NCBI RefSeq assembly: GCF_025717535.1
Contig: NZ_JAJIRO010000004.1
Span: 682,001-746,000, forward strand
Length of the DNA: 64,000 bases
Reading direction: 5' to 3'
Origin: Paucibacter sp. Y2R2-4
Lineage (GTDB): Bacteria; Pseudomonadota; Gammaproteobacteria; Burkholderiales; Burkholderiaceae_C
Numbering within the stretch: the first letter of the stretch is position 1; each line of letters begins with the position of its first letter. Below are positions 42,774 through 50,819 of this stretch, one piece after another. The position numbers and the translations under genes were made by a program. The notes below the pieces were generated by a model. It saw only the letters and a program-made list of their open reading frames with translations, was not told the origin of the DNA and searched no databases.

Positions 42774-42991
42774 GAAAAAAGACTTAGCTGCGGGGAGGCT
42801 TGCCTTGGCGCAAGGCCGCAGCGGGGACCTCCACTTTAATGGCAGGCCGCAGCCGCGCAAGGGAGCATTACCGGCTTTGCGGCAGCAATCGCCCAAGCCG
42901 CCCGGAAGCGCCGCAGCGGTGTGATTTGCTTCACGCGCCCCCAAGCCGTGTTTGCGCTTGGCATACTGCCGCCATCCTGCTCTGGCCCACC

Positions 42992-45900
42992 ATGTCCAAA
43001 AAACCCGCTTCCTCTGCCGCCCCTTTCGCCCCCCTCCATTCACCGGGCGGATTGCATGGGCTGAGCAAAGAAGAATTGGTGGAGCGGGCTCGCCAGGTCA
43101 AGGCCGGGCTGATGCAGCGCACAGGCAGCAAGACCGAGGAGGCCGAGCCCGACCCTGCCGATGTCCAGGCGGTGCTGGACGCCTTGCTGCTGACCGATGG
43201 CGCGCGCGGTGCAGGCGGACTATGCCAGTGGCTGCAGGCCATGAGCGTCAAACACCAAGGCAGCGGCGGCGACCAGCCTTTTCAACTGCCGCAGGTGACG
43301 CATTGCTTGCAGACCTTGCAGGCCCAAGGCCTGGCCGAGATCGTCTCCGGCCGCGGCTATGTGGCGGATCTGGAGGCCCATGCCGAGCGCCTGCAAAGCT
43401 TGCTGCTGCGCCCCGAGGCGCCGCAGTATTGGCGCTGCCTGGCCTGGGTTTATGGCGGAGGCTATGGCGATGTGCGGCGCGAGCTGGCCTGGATCAGCTA
43501 TCGCAGCGATCAAGAAAAAGCCTCGCTGCTGCGCCTCTACCTCCACTCCGGCGTGCAGCGCGCCGAGTTCGAGCGCCAAACCACGGCGCAGTTGCAGGAT
43601 CTGATGTCGCCGCTGATTCTGTTGCAGGCGATGACCCAGCCCTGGTTGCCGCAAGCCATTGCCCGCATCGACCCGGCGCTGCGCAGCAAGCTCTTGGCCC
43701 AATGCCTGAGCCTGCTCCCCCCCGCCGACCCGCGCGCGCAGATGCTCTCGCAATGGCTGGAGTCCAACTTCAAAGCCGAGCCGATGTCGGTGGCGCCGGA
43801 GTTGCGCGGGCGATTGGCCGAGGCCCGTGTTCATGCGCTCGATTTCGAGGGCATGCACGCGCTGTTGCATGGCCTGAACGGGCCCCATGTGCCCATGTAC
43901 GCCGCCTGCGAGCAAGCCGCGCGCGGCGAATGGGCCGAAGCCGCAACCACCTTCGAAGCGGTGATGAAAGAGCTGCGCAAGCTCAGCGGCGCTCGCCGTG
44001 GCGCGCTCGACGATGCGATGTCGCGCATTTATGTGCTGTGCCTGCTGGCCCAGGCCGAACCCAAAGCCTGGACGACGGCGCGCAAGTTTTGCATCGCCGA
44101 GTCGGGCTCACGCAACCCCTCGCCGCATGAGCAATGCGGCCGCTGGGCCCATGTGATCGGCACCCGTCTGGGCGAGGACAGCCTGGACCCCGACTGCCTG
44201 GCCTACCAGCCGGCGCTGGAATTGCGCGAGCACAGCCTGGGCGCCGCCGCCGATCGCCTGCTGCTGGCCGCCTGGGCCGGCAAGGCGGCCGAGGGCTGGA
44301 GTGCCGCGACCGTTCAAACCGTGGTGAAGCGCCTGCAAGGCAGCGGTCAGCTGTGGTTGGCCGTTTGGGTGGCGGCTGCGGCCGAGCGGCTGGAGATCGA
44401 GCTGCCACCGCTCGCACTGAACGGCGCCAAGCCCCCCGCCAATTTCTTGGGCTCGCCCCGCGAGCCCTGGCGCGATGCCTTGGCGGCCATCGCCTCGCTG
44501 GGCGAGGAGAAAGCCACCAAGCCGGCGGCCAGCAACACCGAACTGGCCTGGCAAATCACGCTGGACCCGCAAGGCCGCATGCAAGACCTGGAGCCGCTGG
44601 AACGCAGCGTGAGCGCCCGCGGCGTGGCCAAGTTCAAGCCGGTGCCCTTGAGCCGGTTGAAGAAAAACGGTGCCGCCAGCGCGCGCGACAACGCGGTGCT
44701 GCGCCATATCGAGCGCAGCCCTTATGGTGGCGTCAACAGCTTTCAGATCGATGCCTCGCAAGGCGTGGTCGCCCTGATCGGCCATCCGGCAGTGATGTTT
44801 GCCGACGCACCCGGCCAATGGGTGGAACTGGTAGAAGCACAGCCCGAATTGGAAGTGCTGCGCCGCCCGAGCAAAGCGGGCGTGGCGGGCGAGGACCAGT
44901 TTGAGTTCTCGATCCACCCGCCCCTGGTGGGCGTGGAGCCGCCGCGCCTGTTCGGCTTTTTTGGCAACAGCCACGAGACCGAGAGCGCCAAGCGCGACAC
45001 CCTGCGCATCGTGCGCGACGGCCCGCAGCGCGCCCGCCTGATCCGCATCAGCAGCGCCCAGCGCCGGGTGGCGGAACTGGTGGCGCAGGGCTGGTCGGTG
45101 CCCACCAGCGCCAGCGCGGAATTGGGCGCGGCCTTGCAGGTCTTGAGCGGCTTGTTCCAGTTGCACAGCGACGCCGAAGCCGGCCAGCAAGTGCCGGGCG
45201 ACAGCCGCTTGCGCGCACGCCTGCTGCCACTGGGTGAGGGCTTGCAGCTGCAACTGGTGGCCCAGCCTTTCGGCAGCTTTGGCCCCGCCGTCACGCCGGG
45301 CCGGGGCCGCGAGCGCCTGATGTGCATGCATGAAGGCCTGAGCCTAGCCACCGAGCGCGATCTGGCCGCCGAGGCCGCCACACGCAGCGCGGTGCTGGAG
45401 GCCTTGCCCTTTTTGGACCCCGAGCTGGGGCCGGAGTCACCCTGGCAGCTGGCCGATGCCGAGGAGGCGCTGCGCGTGGTCGAAGTGCTGCCCAGCCTGC
45501 CCGGCATTGCCGCGCTCGACTGGCCCAAAGGCAAGCCGCTGCGCGTCAAGCCATTGGACAGCACGCAGATGCGGGTGCAGGTGAGCAGCGGCCGCGACTG
45601 GTTGGCGCTGAATGGCGAGGCGCAAATGGACGAGGGCCGCGTCATCGGCCTGCAAGAGTTGCTGACTCTGGCGCGCGCTTCGCGCAGCCGCTTTGTGCGA
45701 CTGGGTGAGGGCGAGTACCTGGCCTTGAGCGAACAGCTGCGCCAGCAGCTGCGCGATCTGGACGCCCTGGGCCAGGCCAAGAAAGAGCAGCTGCAGCTGC
45801 CACAAGCGGTGGCGTCTTGGTTGGACGAAACGCTGGTCGATATGATGGTGGAGGGCGACTCGCCCTGGCAGGCCCGCATGGATGCCCTGGCCAGCGCCAA

Positions 45901-47320
45901 CGCCTTGCAGCCGACGCTGCCAGCTGGCCTGCGCGCTGAGTTGCGAAGTTATCAGCTGGAAGGTTTCGTCTGGATGAGCCGCCTGGCCCAAGCCGGCCTG
46001 GGCGCTTGCCTGGCCGACGATATGGGCCTGGGCAAGACGGTGCAGACCTTGGCGCTCATGGTCGACCGGGCCGAACTGGGCCCGGCCCTGGTGCTGGCTC
46101 CGACCTCGGTGTGTGGCAATTGGTTGGCCGAGACGCAGCAATTCGCGCCCGGCCTGCGCTGTTCGATCTATGGCGAGGCCATCGACGCCGAAGCCCGCGC
46201 CGCCTTGGTCCAAGAAGCCGGGCCGGGTGACGTGCTGGTGGTCAGTTATGCCCTGGCGCAGATCGATGCCGAAGTCTTCGCCGGCAAAGACTGGGCCACG
46301 CTGGTGATGGACGAGGCGCAAGCGCTGAAGAACGCCGCCACCAAGCGCGCCAAATCAGTGGCCGAGTTCAAGGCGGGCTTCCGCCTGGCCTTGTCGGGCA
46401 CACCGGTGGAAAACCGCCTGGCCGATCTCTGGTCCATCATGAACCTCATCAACCCCGGCCTCTTGGGCAGCAGCGTGCAGTTCAGCGAGCGCTTTGCCAC
46501 GCCGATTGAGAAGCACCAAGATGCGGTCGTGCGGCAGCGCCTGCGCCGCCTGGTCTCTCCCTTCCTGCTGCGGCGAACCAAAACCCAGGTGCTGCAAGAC
46601 CTGCCGCCGCGCACCGAGATCGTCCATCTGGTGCAGCCCAGCACCGAGGAGCGCAACTTTCTGGAGGCACTGCGGCGCTCGGCCCAAGAGACCGTCAGCG
46701 CCGCCGCCAGCAGCGGCCAACCAGCACCCATGCAGGTCTTGGCCGAGCTGATGCGGCTGCGCCGCGCCGCTTGCGACCCGCGCCTTGTGGCGCCCGAGCT
46801 GGGCCTGGTCGGCTCGAAGTTGGCTGAGTTTGAAAACATCGTGCGCGAGCTGGTCGATGGCTCGCACAAGGCCCTGGTCTTCAGTCAGTTCACCGACTAC
46901 TTGAAGCTCTTGGCCGAGCGCCTAGACAGTATGGGCGTCAAGTACCAATACCTGGACGGCAGCACCCCGGCGGCTGAGCGCAGCAAGCGGGTGGCGGCCT
47001 TCCAGCGCGGCGAGGGCGAGGTCTTCTTGATCAGTTTGAAGGCGGGCGGCTTTGGCCTGAACCTGACCATGGCCGACTATGTCTTGATCGTCGACCCCTG
47101 GTGGAACCCGGCCGCCGAAGACCAGGCCACCGGACGCGCCCACCGCATGGGGCAAAAGCGCCCGGTCACCGTCTATAGACTGGTGACGGCCGGCTCGGTG
47201 GAAGAGCGCATCATCGATCTGCACCGCGAAAAACGCGGCCTGGCCGATGGCATTCTGGAAGGGCAGGACGAGGCCACGGTGCTGGATGCACAGGCGCTGG
47301 CCGCCCTGTTGCGAGGCTAG
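42992..47320 (+). CDS. SNF2/SWI-family DEAD-like ATPase (helicase-related)
   Basis: A 1,442-aa SNF2-family ATPase starting at ATG 42992 (MSKKPASSAAPF). About 1,000 residues of N-terminal region, probably containing the bacterial SNF2-associated domain, precede the motor. Walker A is DDMGLGKT near 1010, motif II is MDEAQALKN (DEAQ) near 1106 and motif III is LSGTPVENRLADLWS near 1137. The second RecA lobe has FSQFTDYLKLLAERL, LKAGGFGLNLT, DPWWNPAAEDQATGRAHRMGQ and VYRLVTAGSVEERI. It translocates on duplex DNA; the bacterial role (repair, transcription recycling or defence) is not settled. No methylase, nuclease or other defence gene is adjacent, so a defence role is not supported here. Confidence 0.93.
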   Translation: MSKKPASSAAPFAPLHSPGGLHGLSKEELVERARQVKAGLMQRTGSKTEEAEPDPADVQAVLDALLLTDGARGAGGLCQWLQAMSVKHQGSGGDQPFQLPQVTHCLQTLQAQGLAEIVSGRGYVADLEAHAERLQSLLLRPEAPQYWRCLAWVYGGGYGDVRRELAWISYRSDQEKASLLRLYLHSGVQRAEFERQTTAQLQDLMSPLILLQAMTQPWLPQAIARIDPALRSKLLAQCLSLLPPADPRAQMLSQWLESNFKAEPMSVAPELRGRLAEARVHALDFEGMHALLHGLNGPHVPMYAACEQAARGEWAEAATTFEAVMKELRKLSGARRGALDDAMSRIYVLCLLAQAEPKAWTTARKFCIAESGSRNPSPHEQCGRWAHVIGTRLGEDSLDPDCLAYQPALELREHSLGAAADRLLLAAWAGKAAEGWSAATVQTVVKRLQGSGQLWLAVWVAAAAERLEIELPPLALNGAKPPANFLGSPREPWRDALAAIASLGEEKATKPAASNTELAWQITLDPQGRMQDLEPLERSVSARGVAKFKPVPLSRLKKNGAASARDNAVLRHIERSPYGGVNSFQIDASQGVVALIGHPAVMFADAPGQWVELVEAQPELEVLRRPSKAGVAGEDQFEFSIHPPLVGVEPPRLFGFFGNSHETESAKRDTLRIVRDGPQRARLIRISSAQRRVAELVAQGWSVPTSASAELGAALQVLSGLFQLHSDAEAGQQVPGDSRLRARLLPLGEGLQLQLVAQPFGSFGPAVTPGRGRERLMCMHEGLSLATERDLAAEAATRSAVLEALPFLDPELGPESPWQLADAEEALRVVEVLPSLPGIAALDWPKGKPLRVKPLDSTQMRVQVSSGRDWLALNGEAQMDEGRVIGLQELLTLARASRSRFVRLGEGEYLALSEQLRQQLRDLDALGQAKKEQLQLPQAVASWLDETLVDMMVEGDSPWQARMDALASANALQPTLPAGLRAELRSYQLEGFVWMSRLAQAGLGACLADDMGLGKTVQTLALMVDRAELGPALVLAPTSVCGNWLAETQQFAPGLRCSIYGEAIDAEARAALVQEAGPGDVLVVSYALAQIDAEVFAGKDWATLVMDEAQALKNAATKRAKSVAEFKAGFRLALSGTPVENRLADLWSIMNLINPGLLGSSVQFSERFATPIEKHQDAVVRQRLRRLVSPFLLRRTKTQVLQDLPPRTEIVHLVQPSTEERNFLEALRRSAQETVSAAASSGQPAPMQVLAELMRLRRAACDPRLVAPELGLVGSKLAEFENIVRELVDGSHKALVFSQFTDYLKLLAERLDSMGVKYQYLDGSTPAAERSKRVAAFQRGEGEVFLISLKAGGFGLNLTMADYVLIVDPWWNPAAEDQATGRAHRMGQKRPVTVYRLVTAGSVEERIIDLHREKRGLADGILEGQDEATVLDAQALAALLRG

Positions 47321-47329
47321 GAGACCCCC

Positions 47330-48097
47330 ATGCCCGATACGAGCAAGCGTCGATCATTGCTGAGCCTAAACGGCAAGTCTTGGGTGCTGGCGAGCTTGCT
47401 CAGCCTGGGCTGCGCCTCGGCCAGCGCCGACCCAGGCTACTACCTCGTCACGCCCTACAGCCAGGAGGGTCAGGCCGGCCTGGATCTGCGCTACTGGACC
47501 GTCAAGATGCCCGGTTCCGAGGCGGTTTTGTGGCCCGAGCTGGGCCTACGCTATGGCTTTAGCAAGCGTTGGACCAGCGAACTCTTGCTCAGCTATATCG
47601 GCACCATGGGCAGCCGCCAGAAACTCAGCTCGGTGAACTGGCAGAACGACTTCATGCTCAGCCAAGGCCAGTGGCCCATCGATGTGGCCCTGCACAGCCA
47701 GCTGATCCGCAACCATGGCCGCGACACCAGCAATGCGCTGGAGATAGGCCCCAGCCTGCAAGGCGAGTGGGGACTGACCCAGCTCAACTTCAACCTCTTC
47801 TTCGAACATGAGTGGCACCCCGGCAGCAAAGGCACGCAGCTCAAATACCAATGGCAAGCCTTGCGCCGCTTGAGGCCGGGCCTACGGCTCGGGCTGCAGG
47901 GCTTTGGCGAGTTAGGCCCCTGGGCACACTGGGCCTCGCAAGAGGCGCAATCGCATCGCGCCGGCCCAAGCCTGCGCCTGGGCCTGCCCTTTGCCGAGCC
48001 CGGCCAGGCGCTGGACTTGCAACTGAGCTATTTGAACGGCAAGGTCTATGGCCACCCCGCTGATATGTGGAGTGCTCAGCTGCTGCTGAGCTTTTAG
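47330..48097 (+). CDS. Exported beta-barrel-like outer-membrane protein of unknown function
   Basis: A 255-aa protein with a signal peptide (WVLASLLSLGCASASA, cleavage before Asp-Pro) preceded by AGGAG at ribosome-binding distance. The mature part alternates polar and aromatic/hydrophobic residues in about ten strands (for example LDLRYWTVKMPG, WTSELLLSYIG, LQGEWGLTQLNFNLFFEHEW) and ends in Phe. These are the marks of an outer-membrane beta-barrel. No family name is certain. It starts 9 bp after the helicase stop, but functional linkage is doubtful. A terminator hairpin overlaps its last codons. Confidence 0.7.
   Translation: MPDTSKRRSLLSLNGKSWVLASLLSLGCASASADPGYYLVTPYSQEGQAGLDLRYWTVKMPGSEAVLWPELGLRYGFSKRWTSELLLSYIGTMGSRQKLSSVNWQNDFMLSQGQWPIDVALHSQLIRNHGRDTSNALEIGPSLQGEWGLTQLNFNLFFEHEWHPGSKGTQLKYQWQALRRLRPGLRLGLQGFGELGPWAHWASQEAQSHRAGPSLRLGLPFAEPGQALDLQLSYLNGKVYGHPADMWSAQLLLSF
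48074..48095 (+). terminator. Terminator overlapping the 3' end of the beta-barrel gene
   Basis: GCTCAGC-TGCT-GCTGAGC is followed by TTTT, and the stop codon TAG begins in the last T. The stem is therefore coding sequence, and it separates this gene from the riboswitch leader downstream. Confidence 0.6.
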
Positions 48098-48146
48098 GTC
48101 CTGCGCCTAGAATCGCCCCGCGCCGTCTCGCAAGGACGGTGCAGCG

Positions 48147-48296
48147 TTCTCAGGGCGGGGTGAAATTCCCCACCGGCGGTATTCATGCTTTGGCATGAGA
48201 GCCCGCGAGCGCCTTGATCGGGTTCCGACCCGGCCAAGGGTCAGCAGATCTGGTGCGATGCCAGAGCCGACGGTCACAGTCCGGATGAAAGAGAAA
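48147..48296 (+). ncRNA. FMN riboswitch (RFN element)
   Basis: The aptamer is recognisable from end to end: the P1 closing segment near 48,148-48,156, GGGGTGAAATTCCCCACCGG (48,157-48,176), AGCCCGCGAGCG, GTCAGCAGATCTGGTG, CCAGAGCCGACGGTCACAG and the closing GGATGAAAGAGA. The variable arm CATGCTTTGGCATG is also present. It senses FMN and should reduce expression of the lumazine synthase gene about 118 nt downstream. Confidence 0.96.
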
Positions 48297-48309
48297 CGCG
48301 ATGCTCTCG

Positions 48310-48373
48310 GCAGCGCCGCACCGGCTCGGGTCTTCGAAAGAAAGCCCGGGGCGGGGTGGCGCCGCTGCGTTTT
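48310..48373 (+). terminator. Possible riboswitch expression-platform terminator
   Basis: GCAGCGCCGCACC near 48,310-48,322 can pair imperfectly with GGTGGCGCCGCTGC (48,355-48,368), which is followed by GTTTT. This would end transcription in the FMN-bound state. The stem has mismatches, so control by hiding the ribosome-binding site is an alternative. Confidence 0.4.
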
Positions 48374-48413
48374 CGCGCGCCCTGATTTATGTCCCACACC
48401 TCAAAGGTCAAGC

Positions 48414-48935
48414 ATGAATCAGCGATTCAACAACGATAGCAAGTCCCCATCGCCCATCGGTCTGTTCAAGACCCGGGCTTCTTCCATTCGCCTGGCCATC
48501 ATCTCGGCCGGATGGCATGCCGACATCGTCGGCCAGTCGCGCGAAGCCTGTCTGGCCGAACTGCAAGCCCATGGCCTGCCGCCCGATCAGATCGATTGCT
48601 TCGAGGTGCCCGGCGCCTTCGAGATCCCGCTGCACGCCAAGACCTTGGCGGAGAGCGGCCGCTTTGATGCGGTGATCGCCTGCGGCCTCATCGTGGACGG
48701 CGGGATCTACCGTCACGACTTTGTCGCCACGGCGGTGATCGACGGCCTGATGCGGGTGCAACTCGACAGCGGCGTGCCGGTGTTCTCGGCGGTACTGACG
48801 CCGCATCACTTCCATGAGCATGAAGAGCATCGCCGCTACTTCAGCGAGCACTTCGTCAAGAAGGGCCGCGAGGTCGCTCAGGCCTGCATGCAAACGCTGG
48901 GCGCGCGCTTGGCCTTGGCTGCTTTACAAGCCTAA
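48414..48935 (+). CDS. ribH: 6,7-dimethyl-8-ribityllumazine synthase, type II
   Basis: A 173-aa lumazine synthase. It condenses 5-amino-6-ribitylamino-uracil with 3,4-dihydroxybutanone phosphate, the penultimate step of riboflavin synthesis. ATG 48414 follows AAAGGTC. The motifs VPGAFEIPLHAKTLAESGRFDAVIACGLIVDGGIYRH (residues about 62-98) and VPVFSAVLTPHHFHEHEEH match the RibH2 (type II, decameric) branch known from Brucella and Mesorhizobium rather than the common icosahedral type. It stands alone behind an FMN riboswitch, away from other rib genes, so it is probably a second, flavin-repressed isozyme. The 3' end overlaps the convergent pseudouridine synthase by 4 bp. Confidence 0.93.
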   Translation: MNQRFNNDSKSPSPIGLFKTRASSIRLAIISAGWHADIVGQSREACLAELQAHGLPPDQIDCFEVPGAFEIPLHAKTLAESGRFDAVIACGLIVDGGIYRHDFVATAVIDGLMRVQLDSGVPVFSAVLTPHHFHEHEEHRRYFSEHFVKKGREVAQACMQTLGARLALAALQA

Positions 48936-49855
48936 GCCAAGTCCAGACGCAAACGGCTCGTGAAGCGACGCACTTGGCCGCTGATCGGGTCCACAAAGCT
49001 GAGCTCGCGGGCCAGCAACTGCAAGGGCCGGCTGAAGTCCGGCTCTTGCTCCACCGGCAGCAAGTCGGGATAGATGCGGTCGCCAATAAGGGGCAGGCCC
49101 AGCGCATTCATGTGCGCGCGCAGTTGGTGTTTTTGGCCGGTGCTGGGGTAGAGCGCATAACGCGCGAGTCCCGCAGGGCCAGACAGGCGTTCCAGCAAGG
49201 TCACCCGCGTCTCGGCATTGCAGGCCCCCTCGACCTCTTCCATCTGCATGAAAGCCTCGCTGCGCTCTTGCAGGCGGCTGCGCCGCGTCAAGGGCAGGGC
49301 CAGCTCGGGCTTAAAAGGGGCAATAGCTTCATAAACCTTGTCCACCACGCGGTCGCGAAACATCGCCTGGTAGGCGCCGCGTTGTTCGGGCTGGATGCAA
49401 AACACCACCAGACCGGCGGTCTCACGGTCGATGCGGTGAATCGGGCTGAGATCGGCCAAGCCGCTGCGGCGCTTCAGCCGGGTGAGCAGAGTCTCTTGCA
49501 CATAGCGCCCACTGGGCGTAACCGGCAAAAAGTGCGGCTTGTCAGCCACCAGCAGAGTCTCGTCCTGAAACAGGATGGTTTCCTCGAAGGGGATTTGCGG
49601 CTCTTGCGCCATCTCGCGGTAGTAGTAGAGCCGCTCGCCCGGGCGATAGGCGCTCTCTGATGGCAAGACCTGACCCTGGGCATCCAGCACGGCGCCGTTC
49701 GCCATGCGGTCCAGCCAGATCGCCCGGCCCACTTGTGGCATGCGATGGTCGAGAAAGTCCAAGATCAGGGGCCAAGAGCCCTCGGAGGGCATGGCCACCG
49801 CACTCGCGCTCACGCCGTGGCGCAGCGGCAAGGGCGGCTTGGGCGCACGGCTCAA
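48932..49855 (-). CDS. RluA-family pseudouridine synthase
   Basis: A 307-aa enzyme that isomerises uridine to pseudouridine in rRNA or tRNA. The catalytic motif is HRIDRETAGL (Asp near residue 141), preceded by LLVADKPHFLPVTPSGRYV and followed by the QHQLRAHMNALGLPLIGD-type end. The N-terminal about 80 residues (ILDFLDHRMPQVGRAIWLDRM...) replace an S4 domain and resemble the TruC/RluA-like single-domain group. It is third in a minus-strand operon after the MurA paralogue and a TIGR02285-like protein, with only a 7-bp gap. Confidence 0.9.
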   Translation of the reverse strand: MSRAPKPPLPLRHGVSASAVAMPSEGSWPLILDFLDHRMPQVGRAIWLDRMANGAVLDAQGQVLPSESAYRPGERLYYYREMAQEPQIPFEETILFQDETLLVADKPHFLPVTPSGRYVQETLLTRLKRRSGLADLSPIHRIDRETAGLVVFCIQPEQRGAYQAMFRDRVVDKVYEAIAPFKPELALPLTRRSRLQERSEAFMQMEEVEGACNAETRVTLLERLSGPAGLARYALYPSTGQKHQLRAHMNALGLPLIGDRIYPDLLPVEQEPDFSRPLQLLARELSFVDPISGQVRRFTSRLRLDLA

Positions 49856-49862
49856 GAGAAGC

Positions 49863-50819
49863 TCACTCCACTTGCGAGCCGCCGCGGGCGCGATCGTCCA
49901 TATAGCGCTTCAAGCGCATGCGGTCTTGATCATCGAGCGAGTCGCCACGCCAGGCGCGAATCCAAGCCTCACGCTGGGGGTCTTGGGCCAGCTTGCGCAC
50001 CGCCTGATCAATCGCCTCGATCTGGCGTTTGCCCTCGGGCGTGCGGCTGCAGGCCAGCGTCGCCACCATGGTGCTGCGCGCCTCGGCCAAGGGGATCTTC
50101 AAAAGCTCTGACCCAGGCCCGGCGCTGCGCAAAAACTCATCCACCGTGGCGGGATAGTCCAAGGTGTAGTCCATGCGACCCGCGCGCAGCATGGCCAGCA
50201 AATGCATGCCCTTGGCGGCCACAATCGTTTTGGGCGCTTGCTCACCACGCGCTTGCAGCAGAGCGTCGATCTTGGGCCCATAAGCGCGGCCGCGCGGCAG
50301 CAGGCCTTCCAATTTGGTCTGCGCAAGCACATCGGCCAATTGCACCGTATTGCCCAGGGCCTCGAACTTGGGCCAGCTCTCGCGCCGCACGATCAAATGA
50401 ATCTGGCGCGAAAACAGCGGCGGGTACAAATGGGTGAAGTAGAGCCAGTCCAGCCGCTCCGGCGTGCGCACGTGCAGGGCCGAGCACAAGGTCTGCCCTT
50501 GTTGGCGCACCATGGCCTCAAAACGCGGAAAGCCCGCATCGAAAAACTCATGGCGGTACTGCGGCAAATGCCCGATCAAGAGGCGCAAGAAGCCGTCAAT
50601 CTCGCCGTTCTGAAGGTCGCTGACGCGCTGGGGCGCCTTGCCATCGACATAGCTGAAATACGGCGGCACATCGCGCACCAGCCAGCGCATAGGCTCGGCT
50701 TCCGTGGGCTGCACTTGCGATTGCGCTGGCATAGCCACAAAGGCCAGCGCTAGCGAAGCTTGCAGGAGGCGCAACAGCCGCTTCAGCTTGGACCGCCCAA
50801 CGCCCCCGGTCTTGAACAT
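49863..50819 (-). CDS. Periplasmic solute-binding-like protein (TIGR02285-like)
   Basis: A 318-aa exported protein with a signal peptide (LLQASLALAFVAMPAQS). The fold resembles amino-acid-type SBP_bac_3 proteins (MRWLVRDVPPYFSYVDG near the start, LQNGEIDGFLRLLIGHLP, and the C-terminal MLRAGRMDYTLDYPATVDEF). It matches the TIGR02285 group, which is usually not beside a transporter. No permease or ATPase is adjacent here. Its ATG overlaps the MurA-like stop by one base (TGATG) and it lies 7 bp before the pseudouridine synthase gene. Ligand unknown. Confidence 0.75.
   Translation of the reverse strand: MFKTGGVGRSKLKRLLRLLQASLALAFVAMPAQSQVQPTEAEPMRWLVRDVPPYFSYVDGKAPQRVSDLQNGEIDGFLRLLIGHLPQYRHEFFDAGFPRFEAMVRQQGQTLCSALHVRTPERLDWLYFTHLYPPLFSRQIHLIVRRESWPKFEALGNTVQLADVLAQTKLEGLLPRGRAYGPKIDALLQARGEQAPKTIVAAKGMHLLAMLRAGRMDYTLDYPATVDEFLRSAGPGSELLKIPLAEARSTMVATLACSRTPEGKRQIEAIDQAVRKLAQDPQREAWIRAWRGDSLDDQDRMRLKRYMDDRARGGSQVE

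Noticed and set aside
42992-47320. SNF2 helicase as part of a phage-defence island
   Set aside because: No methylase, nuclease, protease, toxin or integrase lies nearby; the neighbours are ordinary, so a DISARM- or Dpd-like system is not supported.
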